This document shows positions 1 through 6,021 of a stretch of 12,845 nucleotides of DNA, in pieces. The DNA is from Alcanivorax sp. UBA4485. Lineage in GTDB: Bacteria > Pseudomonadota > Gammaproteobacteria > Pseudomonadales > Alcanivoracaceae. Numbering within the stretch: the first letter of the stretch is position 1; the number at the start of each line of letters is the position of its first letter. Location of the stretch: positions 1 to 12,845 of the forward strand of contig DGNT01000097.1 of NCBI GenBank assembly GCA_002389055.1, read 5' to 3'. The translations under genes and the position numbers were made by a program. The notes beneath the pieces were generated by a model. It was given only the letters and a program-made list of their open reading frames with translations, searched no databases and was not told where the DNA came from.

Positions 1-70
1 ACCGCGTCTCGGATACGGAGCGCCGGACACCTGAAGAACCCAGGTCTCTGGCATCCCGCCGGCAGCTTCG

Positions 71-103
71 CTCCCTTTCGCGGGCATGGCCCGCTCCCAC
101 AAG
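71..103. repeat. REP-type palindromic hairpin (Pseudomonas-like)
   Basis: A 6-bp perfect stem GCGGGC (80-85) / GCCCGC (89-94) with an ATG loop is flanked by TTTC on the left and TCCCACAAG on the right. The arrangement TTCGCGGGC...GCCCGCTCCCACA is what I know as the core of Pseudomonas REP sequences, so this is very probably a REP unit. It lies about 25 nt beyond the psd stop, the usual intergenic 3' location for REPs. It is a single unit here; no partner in inverted orientation is seen inside the window. The rest of 1-127 shows no gene I can support. Confidence 0.7.
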
Positions 104-127
104 CCAAGCCCCGGCGAACACGGGTCT

Positions 128-985
128 TTACTGGCGCACCGACCCGAAGGCTTCGCCCATCCGCACGGCGGCGCCCGCGGTCAGCTCGGAGCCGAACTCG
201 GCGGCGCGGAACAGCACGATCACCGTGGAGCCGAGCAGGAAGCGACCCAGCTCGTCGCCCTTGCGCAGGGTCACCGGCGCCGGATTGCGATAGTCCACGC
301 GGGTCACGCTGGTGGACTGCGGCGTAATCTGACCGGCGAACACGGTCTCGATACCGGCCACGATCATCGCCCCCACCAGCACCACCGCCATCGGCCCGAC
401 CTCGGTATCGAACACGCACACCAGCCGCTCATTGCGGGCGAACAGGCGCGGCACCCGCTCGGTGGTGGTCTGGTTCACCGAGAACAGGCGCCCGGGCACG
501 TAGCAGGTTTCGCGCAGGGTGCCGGTGAACGGCATGTGCACGCGGTGGTAATCCTTCGGCGACAGATAGACGGTGGCGAAATGGCCGTTTTGGAACTCCG
601 CCGCCAGCGCGCCGTCACCGCCCAATAATTCGAACGCGGAATAGTGGTGGCCTTTGGCCTGGAACAGGTCGCCGCCGCGCAATGGGCCCAGCTGGCTGAC
701 GGTGCCGTCCGCCGGGCAGGCCAGCACCCGCTCGCCGTCGGCGATGGGGCGGGCGCCGTCTTTCAGCGCGCGGGTGAAGAAGGCGTTGAAATTCTCGAAA
801 CGGTCCGGGTCTTCAATTTCCGCTTCGCCCAGGTCCACCCCGAAGTGCTGAATAAAGCGGTTGATGAAGGTGGTTTTGATCCAGGGGATCTCGCTGCGCG
901 CCACCCAGCCCACCAGGCGGGACAGGAGGTGCTGGGGGACGAGGTGCTGGAACGCGATAAACAGCTTTTCTTTTAGAGCGTGCAA
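128..985 (-). CDS. psd: Phosphatidylserine decarboxylase proenzyme
   Basis: Converts phosphatidylserine to phosphatidylethanolamine at the inner membrane, the last step of PE synthesis. The 285-aa length is normal for the family. Residues 251-254 are the LGST self-cleavage motif: cleavage between Gly252 and Ser253 would give the beta chain and an alpha chain with an N-terminal pyruvoyl group from Ser253. Asp93 (in PADGTVSQLG) and His147 (in DYHRVHMP) fit the Asp/His/Ser triad known from E. coli Psd. NAFFTRALKDGARP (about 67-80) and YVPGRLFSVN (about 162-171) are also typical. The start is TTG at 985: a GAGG Shine-Dalgarno (994-997) sits 8 nt upstream and the protein then begins at the position usual for homologues. 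It lies 19 nt downstream of the rhodanese stop, so the two are probably cotranscribed. Confidence 0.97.
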   Translation of the reverse strand: MHALKEKLFIAFQHLVPQHLLSRLVGWVARSEIPWIKTTFINRFIQHFGVDLGEAEIEDPDRFENFNAFFTRALKDGARPIADGERVLACPADGTVSQLGPLRGGDLFQAKGHHYSAFELLGGDGALAAEFQNGHFATVYLSPKDYHRVHMPFTGTLRETCYVPGRLFSVNQTTTERVPRLFARNERLVCVFDTEVGPMAVVLVGAMIVAGIETVFAGQITPQSTSVTRVDYRNPAPVTLRKGDELGRFLLGSTVIVLFRAAEFGSELTAGAAVRMGEAFGSVRQ

Positions 986-1004
986 AGAGTGAGCCTCAAG
1001 GTGG

Positions 1005-1829
1005 TTACTCGGACTTTTCCGTCGGGGTGTCGGGGTGGTTGCCCCATTCGGCCCAGGAGCCGGGGTAGCCGCTGATGCGCTCGAAACCGAGGATCTTGCC
1101 CACCAGCCAGGTGAAACTGGAGCGGTGGTGGGTCTGGCAGTGCGTGATCACTTCCTTGTTGCCTTGGATGCCGCGCTCGGCCAGCTCCCGGCGAACCTCT
1201 TCCAGGTCGCGCAGGCGCAGGTTGTTGTGCTTGTCCATGGCGTCGGTCCACTCGTAGTGGGTGGCGCCGGGAATATGGCCGGCTTTCTGCGCGAAGGCGC
1301 GTACCCCGGCGAATTCCTCTTCCGAGCGCGCGTCCCAGATCACCACGTCCGGGTCGGTGTGGTGCTTGAGCACGTAGTCCAGATCGACGCTGGTGGCCGG
1401 GTCGTGCTCGCCGACCTGGTAGTCGCTGGGCTCCGGCCGGGTGCGGTCGCTGCTGGTGCTCAGTTCCGCCGCCAGCCAGCCGTGGATGCCACCGTTGAGG
1501 TAGGAATATTTCTTATGGCCGATCACATCCAGGGTCCACAGCAGGCGCCCGGCCCAGCCGCCGCCTTCATCGTCGTAGGCGACCACCTGGGTGTCGGGGG
1601 TCAAGCCCAGCTCGGAGAACAGGGCGGACAGGGCGTCGTCGCTGGGCAGCAGCCCGGGCGCCGGCTGGGTGCCGGCGAGCAGGCGCTTGAAGTCCAGGTG
1701 TACGGCGCCGGGCACGTGGGCCTGGTCGTAGACCTGATCCTTGCTCAGATCCACGATCAGCAGATTGTCGTCGTCCAAATGTCCCGCCAGGTCGGCGGGT
1801 TCCAGCAATAGCGGCAGTTGAGCGGTCAT
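1005..1829 (-). CDS. rhdA: Two-domain rhodanese (thiosulfate sulfurtransferase, RhdA-like)
   Basis: Transfers sulfane sulfur from thiosulfate to cyanide or another thiophilic acceptor; the physiological acceptor cannot be read from sequence. The 274-aa protein has tandem rhodanese domains (about 5-125 and 145-265). The second carries the active loop CQTHHRS with catalytic Cys231, which matches the loop I recall from Azotobacter and Pseudomonas RhdA. In the first domain the equivalent position is Asp86 (YDDEGGGWAGR), so that half is a non-catalytic duplicate, as in the family. CQTHHRS favours thiosulfate over 3-mercaptopyruvate as donor. Start is ATG at 1829. It is first in an apparent operon with psd, an adjacency also found in P. 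aeruginosa. The promoter is described separately. Confidence 0.93.
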   Translation of the reverse strand: MTAQLPLLLEPADLAGHLDDDNLLIVDLSKDQVYDQAHVPGAVHLDFKRLLAGTQPAPGLLPSDDALSALFSELGLTPDTQVVAYDDEGGGWAGRLLWTLDVIGHKKYSYLNGGIHGWLAAELSTSSDRTRPEPSDYQVGEHDPATSVDLDYVLKHHTDPDVVIWDARSEEEFAGVRAFAQKAGHIPGATHYEWTDAMDKHNNLRLRDLEEVRRELAERGIQGNKEVITHCQTHHRSSFTWLVGKILGFERISGYPGSWAEWGNHPDTPTEKSE

Positions 1830-1875
1830 GGCTAATCGTCTTCGCTGCGGAATGGGGTGCGTGAAAACAGACCTG

Positions 1876-1905
1876 ATTGTAATGGAGGGACCCCATGGCT
1901 GTCAG
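1876..1905 (-). promoter_or_regulatory. Candidate sigma70 promoter for the rhodanese-psd operon
   Basis: On the minus strand a -35 box CTGACA (1905-1900) and a -10 box TACAAT (1881-1876) are separated by 18 nt; each matches the consensus at 5 of 6 positions. A transcript starting near 1869 would have a leader of about 40 nt before the ATG at 1829. It lies in the only gap upstream of the operon, between the rsgA stop and the rhodanese start. This is visual consensus matching, not measured. Confidence 0.5.
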
Positions 1906-1922
1906 ATGTGTTCCCCAAAGGT

Positions 1923-2957
1923 CTACCGGTAGCGTTCGCGGCCTTCCTCATCCAGGGTGTCGGCGATCTGGAAGAAATTGTGCAGCCTCTCCTCGCTCAC
2001 CTCGCCGTTCTCCGCCGCCTCGTGCAGGGCGCAGCCCGGCTCGTGGCGGTGGGTGCAGTTGCGGAAACGGCAATGGCCGGCCCGTTCGGAAAGCTCCCGG
2101 TAGCCGTGCAGCAGCTCCTCTTCGCTGATGTGCCAGAGCCCGAATTCGCGGATCCCCGGTGAATCGATCAGCCGGCCGCCTTCCGGCAGGCGGAACAGGC
2201 GCGCGGTGGTGGTGGTATGCTGGCCCAGGCCGGAGACCCCGGACAGGTCGCCCACCGCCAGCTCGGCGCCGGGCAGCACCGCGTTCACCAGGGATGACTT
2301 GCCGACGCCGGATTGCCCCACGAACGCGCAGGTATGCCCGGTCAGCGCTGTTTTCAGTGCGGCCAGGCCGGCGCCGTCCTCGGCGGACGCTTCGATCACC
2401 GGGTAGCCCAGATCGCGGTAAATATCGGTGATGTGGTCCAGGGCGTCGCGGCTCTCCGCATCGATCAGGTCCGCCTTGTTCAGCACCAGGGTGGCGGGAA
2501 TCCCGGAAAGCTCCGCCGCCACCAGATAGCGGTCGAGCAGGGCGGTGGAAGGCACCGGCATGGGCGCGAACACCACCAGCAGACGGTCCACGTTGGCGGC
2601 CACCGGTTTCAGGTTGCCGTAGTTGTCGGGTCGCTTGAGCACGCTCTGCCGGGGCTCAATCGCGGTGACCACGCCATCACCGTCGCCTTCCACGCGCGGC
2701 GCCTGCCAGATCACCCGGTCGCCCACCACCAGCTGTTCCAGGTTGGCGCGGAAGTGACAGCGCGCGGGGGCCGCGTGGTCGTCTTCCACCAGCACCTGGC
2801 CGCCGAAGTGCGCCACCACCGTACCCAATTGTTCATCGCCCAGGGCGGTGGCCACCGGGTTCTGCTCGCTGGCCCGGTGCTGGGCCCGCTGGCGCCGCTC
2901 CGCTTGGATTTTTTCGATCCGCCACTTCTGGCGCCGGTTCAGTTTGCGTTTCGCCAT
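1923..2957 (-). CDS. rsgA: Ribosome small-subunit GTPase RsgA (YjeQ)
   Basis: Ribosome-dependent GTPase that acts late in 30S subunit maturation. The 344-aa protein shows the circularly permuted G-domain order typical of RsgA: G4 NKAD (160-163), then the P-loop GQSGVGKSS (214-222), a Thr-rich switch GLGQHTTTT (243-251), then G3 DSPG (265-268). An N-terminal basic segment (1-25, rich in K and R) precedes an OB-fold (about 42-105). A C-terminal zinc knuckle is formed by Cys296, Cys301, His303 and Cys309. Start is ATG at 2957; its ribosome-binding site is weak. It is divergent from orn, a neighbourhood shared with P. aeruginosa. In that species, as I recall, motAB lies between rsgA and the rhodanese gene; here it does not. 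Confidence 0.97.
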   Translation of the reverse strand: MAKRKLNRRQKWRIEKIQAERRQRAQHRASEQNPVATALGDEQLGTVVAHFGGQVLVEDDHAAPARCHFRANLEQLVVGDRVIWQAPRVEGDGDGVVTAIEPRQSVLKRPDNYGNLKPVAANVDRLLVVFAPMPVPSTALLDRYLVAAELSGIPATLVLNKADLIDAESRDALDHITDIYRDLGYPVIEASAEDGAGLAALKTALTGHTCAFVGQSGVGKSSLVNAVLPGAELAVGDLSGVSGLGQHTTTTARLFRLPEGGRLIDSPGIREFGLWHISEEELLHGYRELSERAGHCRFRNCTHRHEPGCALHEAAENGEVSEERLHNFFQIADTLDEEGRERYR

Positions 2958-2990
2958 AAATCACTGGGCGGCCGTACCGCCGATAGCTGG

Positions 2991-3047
2991 GGTGCAGGCT
3001 GCAGGATACAGGAGCCGGCCCCGATCCGTTATCCTGCAACCTGCATC
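2991..3047. repeat. Inverted repeat in the rsgA/orn divergent promoter region
   Basis: A 16-nt left arm (2993-3008, beginning TGCAGGCTGCAGG) and a right arm (3030-3045, beginning TATCCTGCAACC) are reverse complements at 15 of 16 positions, with a 21-nt spacer. One further pair on each side (2991 with 3047) can extend it across a G-T wobble. It occupies the middle of the 112-nt gap between two divergent genes. It could form a hairpin in either leader RNA, be a regulator site, or be a repeat relic; sequence alone does not decide. Confidence 0.6.
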
Positions 3048-3069
3048 GCATTGATCATTCGGGAGCCCC

Positions 3070-3615
3070 ATGACGCAATCACGAGACAACCTGATCTGGA
3101 TCGACCTGGAAATGACCGGGCTGGACCCGGCCAATGACCGCATCATCGAGATCGCCACTATCGTCACCGACGCCCATTTGAACGTCCTCGCGGAGGGGCC
3201 CGTGATGGCGGTGCATCAGAGCGACGCGCTGCTCAACGGCATGGACGAATGGAACACCGAGCACCACAACAATTCCGGCCTGGTGGAGCGGGTCCGTAAA
3301 AGCGACCTGGACGACGCCGAGGCCGAGCGCCGCACCCTGGTGTTTCTGGAGCAGTACGTGGAAGCGGGCATGTCCCCGATGTGCGGTAACAGCATCTGCC
3401 AGGACCGCCGTTTCCTGGCCAATTACATGCCGCGCCTGGAAGCGTTTTTCCACTACCGCAACCTGGATGTGTCCACGCTCAAGGAGCTGGCGCGGCGCTG
3501 GAAGCCGGACATCCTGGCCGGCTTCAAGAAGGAGAATAAGCATCTGGCCCTGGACGACATCCGCGAGTCGATCCAGGAGCTGGCCTACTACCGCGAGCAC
3601 CTGATCCGCTTGTAA
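3070..3615 (+). CDS. orn: Oligoribonuclease
   Basis: 3'-to-5' exoribonuclease that degrades the shortest RNAs, including the pGpG left by cyclic-di-GMP breakdown, and is usually essential in gammaproteobacteria. The 181-aa protein is full length. The DEDDh residues are all present at the same numbers as in E. coli Orn: Asp12 and Glu14 (WIDLEMTG), Asp112 (CQDRRF), and His158 and Asp163 (HLALDDIRES). The ATG at 3070 has GGGAG at 3061-3065, a short 4-nt spacing. It is monocistronic by position: divergent from rsgA and convergent with queG across the palindrome-containing gap. Confidence 0.98.
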   Translation: MTQSRDNLIWIDLEMTGLDPANDRIIEIATIVTDAHLNVLAEGPVMAVHQSDALLNGMDEWNTEHHNNSGLVERVRKSDLDDAEAERRTLVFLEQYVEAGMSPMCGNSICQDRRFLANYMPRLEAFFHYRNLDVSTLKELARRWKPDILAGFKKENKHLALDDIRESIQELAYYREHLIRL

Positions 3616-3644
3616 CGCCGGGCTGAGAGGTCTCTCCAGCAGGG

Positions 3645-3756
3645 GCGAGGTACCGGGCAGGGCTGCCCAGGACACGCCACGAGTACATCCGTGTAGGCTC
3701 GGATTTGGCCGTCCCTGGCCAAATACGGTCCTGGGCAGCCCTGCCCGGTACCTCGC
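3645..3756 (-). repeat. Structured palindromic element, copy A (29-bp perfect arms)
   Basis: Arms 3645-3673 and 3728-3756 are perfect 29-nt reverse complements, separated by 54 nt. Read on the minus strand, the interior folds into two hairpins. The first has an 8-bp stem ATTTGGCC / GGCCAAAT with loop AGGGAC (3724-3703). The second is GCC-TACA-CGGA-TGTA-...-GGC (about 3698-3677), with GGA at its tip. The left arm ends CCAGGAC and the right arm begins GTCCTGG. Element B has the same plan in the opposite orientation. It resembles a mobile, REP/MITE-like intergenic repeat family; I cannot give it an established name. Confidence 0.85.
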
Positions 3757-3841
3757 TGATGCGAAGCTTCCACCGCCACGGGTTATCGCTGGCGCCGAAC
3801 CTTTCTACTAGGCCGCGCTCGGCAGCTGACACCATTCGGGA

Positions 3842-3950
3842 GGTTCGGTCTCAGTGCCTGTGTCCAGGACTGTGTGAGGCAGGGAGCCGAACACAAGCCT
3901 ACAGGGACGTATTCACGGCGGGTCCTGGACACAGGCACTGAGACCGAACC
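3842..3950 (+). repeat. Structured palindromic element, copy B (29-bp perfect arms)
   Basis: Arms 3842-3870 and 3922-3950 are perfect 29-nt reverse complements with a 51-nt interior. The interior (plus strand) holds a hairpin TGTGTGAGGC-AGGGA-GCCGAACACA (3871-3895, two mismatched pairs). It is followed by a segment starting AAGCCTACAGGGACGTA (from 3895) that matches copy A at 20 of 27 positions. The arm-proximal CCAGGAC / GTCCTGG is identical to copy A, but the remaining 22 nt of each arm are largely different. Copies A and B are thus divergent members of one family, arranged in opposite orientation 85 bp apart. Confidence 0.85.
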
Positions 3951-3989
3951 GGGCTACGGAGTCATGGCGCTGGATTTCCCGCTAGAGTG

Positions 3990-5048
3990 TTATGAGCCTT
4001 GTTTTTCGCGAAGGCGCTGAAGGGCCCAGGCGGCGTGCTCCCGAACTAATTCGCTGGGGTCGTCGATGGCCGTTTCCAGGGCCGCCAGCGCCTCGGGTGA
4101 GGCCGGCCCGTTGCCCAGGGCCACCGCCAGGTTGCGCCGCCAGCGCTCGAAGCCGGCGCGGCGGATCGGCGAGCCCTCGGTGCGCCGCAGGAAGGTCGCC
4201 TCGTCCCACTGGAACAGCGTCACCAGCTCGCTGTCCGCCAGGCCGTGGCGCGGCTGGAAATCGGTTTCCTTGCTGTGCGACGCGAAGCGGTTCCAGGGGC
4301 ACATCAGCTGGCAGTCGTCGCAGCCGAACACCCGGTTGCCGATGCCGCGACGCAGGTCTTCCGGGATCGACCCGGGGTGCTCGATGGTCAGGTAGGAAAT
4401 GCAGCGCCGGGCGTCCAGCTGGTAGGGCGCGACAATGGCGTCGGTGGGGCACACCGTCATGCAGGCCGAGCACTTGCCGCAGTGGTCCTCGGCGGGTTCG
4501 TCCACCGGCAGCGGCAGGTCGGTGTAAATCTCACCGAGGAAAAACCAGCTGCCCGCCTGGCGATTGAGAATCAGGGTGTGCTTGCCTTGCCAGCCGAGTC
4601 CGGCTTTTTCGGCGAGCGGTTTTTCCATCACCGGCGCGCTGTCCACGAAGGCTCGGGCCAGGCGGGTGTCGGCCACTTCCTCGCGGATCAGCGCCGCCAG
4701 CCGCGCCAGCCGTTTGCGCACCAGCTTGTGGTAGTCGCGGCCCAGGGCATAGCGGGACACGTAGGCTTTTTCCTTTTGCTGCAGCACTTTCACCGGCTGG
4801 GTGTCCGGGGGCAGATAGTCCATGCGCAGCGACAATACCCGCACGGTGTCCGGTTCCAGCTCCGCCGGCCGCGAGCGCTTGTTGCCGTGGGCGGCCATCC
4901 AGCCCATCTCGCCGTGGCGACCGGCGGCCAGCCAGTCGTGCAGGCGCTGCTCCGCCTGGCTCAGATCCAGGTCGGCGACGCCCATTTGCTGGAAGCCCAG
5001 CGCCCGGGCGTGCTCGGCAATGCGCTGTTTCAGGTCGACGAAATCCAT
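3990..5048 (-). CDS. queG: Epoxyqueuosine reductase QueG
   Basis: Cobalamin-dependent, iron-sulfur enzyme that reduces epoxyqueuosine to queuosine in tRNA, the last step of Q34 synthesis. Counting from the ATG at 5048 (352 aa), two 4Fe-4S ligand sets are visible: CGKCSACMTVCP (Cys190, 193, 196, 200) and Cys216 with CDDCQLMCP (Cys243, 246, 250). The DSAPVMEKPLAEKAGLGW segment contains the conserved Asp136, proposed as catalytic acid in homologues. VSRYALGRDYHK (about 97-108) is another family signature. The C-terminus has a HEAT-like helix pair (LVREHAAWALQRL). An upstream in-frame TTG at 5063 would overlap the transporter stop and add five residues; ATG is preferred. It follows the transporter gene by about 11 nt, so cotranscription is likely. 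Confidence 0.96.
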   Translation of the reverse strand: MDFVDLKQRIAEHARALGFQQMGVADLDLSQAEQRLHDWLAAGRHGEMGWMAAHGNKRSRPAELEPDTVRVLSLRMDYLPPDTQPVKVLQQKEKAYVSRYALGRDYHKLVRKRLARLAALIREEVADTRLARAFVDSAPVMEKPLAEKAGLGWQGKHTLILNRQAGSWFFLGEIYTDLPLPVDEPAEDHCGKCSACMTVCPTDAIVAPYQLDARRCISYLTIEHPGSIPEDLRRGIGNRVFGCDDCQLMCPWNRFASHSKETDFQPRHGLADSELVTLFQWDEATFLRRTEGSPIRRAGFERWRRNLAVALGNGPASPEALAALETAIDDPSELVREHAAWALQRLREKQGS

Positions 5049-5059
5049 AGCCTTGGCGA

Positions 5060-5953
5060 TCAACCGCTGCCGGCCGCGGCCAGGGCCGCGCGCCGTTGCC
5101 AGGTGGTCACGTACAGGGCGGCGCCGACCACCAGGGCGCCGCCGAGAATCGCCAGGGGGCCGGGTATTTCCGACAGCACCAGCGCCGCCAGCAAAGTGGC
5201 GTAGGGCACTTGCAGGGCGAGCACGAACGACACGCCGGTGGCGCTGACGCGGCGCAGCGCGTGGGTGATCAGGGTGTGCGGCACGGCGGTGAAGACGGTG
5301 CCCAGCAGCAGCAAAAGCCCCCAGGTGCCGAGCGTCAGCTCGCCGGGAGAGACGCTGAGAAAAGGCGCGAACAAAAGCGCGGTCAGGGTGCCCTGGTAGA
5401 GCATCACCTGGGGGCCGGAAACGCCCTGCAGAAACCGTTTCTGCAGCAGGTTACGCAGCGAATAAAGCGTTGCGGAAAACACGCCCACGGACAGCCCCAG
5501 CGGCACATTGCCGCCCAGGCCGCCTTCCAGGCCGATCAGCGTGACGCCGGCCAGCACGCCCAGGCCGGCGATCAGTGCGGGCCGGTCCGGCGCGCGCCGC
5601 GCCAGCAGGGGAGGTTCGATCATCGCTGTGATCACCGGGAAGGTGAGCAGTGCCACCACCCCGACCGCCACCGTGGACACCTGCATGGCGTGGAAATAGG
5701 TCATCCAGTGGACCGCGAAGAGCAGGCCGCCAACCAGCATGGCCAGGTAGTGACGCGCCGACGGCAGCCGCAACCGGGCCCGCCCCAGCAGCATCACCAG
5801 CAGCAGGGCAGCGGCGGCGATGGCGCCGCGCAGCGCGGTGATGTCCAGCGCCGGCAGCGGCACTAATTTGGCGAACAGGGCGGTGCCCGCCAGCATGAAC
5901 GCGGCCAGATGGACGCCGTACAGGTCCCATTGAGGTGTGGTGCGGTTGGGCAT
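5060..5953 (-). CDS. DMT-superfamily (EamA-like) inner-membrane transporter
   Basis: From the ATG at 5953 this is a 297-aa, strongly hydrophobic protein with about ten predicted membrane helices in two similar halves, the plan of EamA/RhaT-type drug/metabolite transporters. Features include an early helix ending AGTALFAKL, HWMTYFHAMQVSTVAVG (a conserved helix 3-4 motif of the family), a repeat of that theme near HALRRVSATGVSFVLALQVPY, and a short basic tail (TWQRRAAL). The substrate cannot be predicted. An in-frame GTG at 5998 would add 15 residues, but a promoter-like TATATA lies inside that extension, so ATG is chosen. It is divergent from nnrD and just ahead of queG. In P. aeruginosa, as I recall, queG and nnrD are direct neighbours, so this gene looks like a lineage-specific insertion; its composition is not obviously foreign. 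Confidence 0.88.
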   Translation of the reverse strand: MPNRTTPQWDLYGVHLAAFMLAGTALFAKLVPLPALDITALRGAIAAAALLLVMLLGRARLRLPSARHYLAMLVGGLLFAVHWMTYFHAMQVSTVAVGVVALLTFPVITAMIEPPLLARRAPDRPALIAGLGVLAGVTLIGLEGGLGGNVPLGLSVGVFSATLYSLRNLLQKRFLQGVSGPQVMLYQGTLTALLFAPFLSVSPGELTLGTWGLLLLLGTVFTAVPHTLITHALRRVSATGVSFVLALQVPYATLLAALVLSEIPGPLAILGGALVVGAALYVTTWQRRAALAAAGSG

Positions 5954-5961
5954 GAGTGTCT

Positions 5962-5990
5962 TATATACTGTCGTCGAATACCGCAGCGAA
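5962..5990 (-). promoter_or_regulatory. Candidate promoter of the transporter-queG operon
   Basis: On the minus strand TATATA (5967-5962) is preceded at 17 nt by TTCGCT (5990-5985), a poor -35 box. Only 8 nt (AGACACTC) lie between TATATA and the ATG at 5953, so the expected transcription start would fall almost on the start codon and the mRNA would be leaderless. No Shine-Dalgarno is present before that ATG. On the other strand the overlapping TATACT (5964-5969) could serve nnrD, but it lacks a good -35. Confidence 0.35.
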
Positions 5991-6021
5991 GCTTCCACGG
6001 CGGAGCCCAGGATAGCAGCGA

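Larger units (their letters stand above)
3616..3989. other. Gene-free convergent intergenic region (orn / queG)
   Basis: 374 nt between two stop codons facing each other, with no credible reading frame. It holds a small imperfect hairpin just after orn (3622-3640, GCTGAGAG.../...CTCTCCAGC, no T-run) and two large structured palindromes (3645-3756 and 3842-3950), annotated separately. Between them is an 84-nt unstructured stretch. No canonical intrinsic terminator with a T-tract was found for orn or queG; the large palindromes may stop transcription from both sides, which is inference. Confidence 0.85.

Noticed and set aside
3622..3640. Intrinsic terminator of orn (GCTGAGAG.../...CTCTCCAGC)
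   Set aside because: The stem is short with a bulge and there is no T-tract after it, so it is mentioned only within the intergenic entry.
3616..3989. Integron attC site or CRISPR unit as an explanation of the palindromes
   Set aside because: No GTTRRRY/RYYYAAC core sites at the ends, no integrase or cassette gene, and no regularly spaced direct repeats with unique spacers.
3761..5998. 13-mer GCGAAGCTTCCAC present at 3761-3773 and 5986-5998
   Set aside because: About one such match is expected by chance in a high-GC window of this size, and the flanks do not align.
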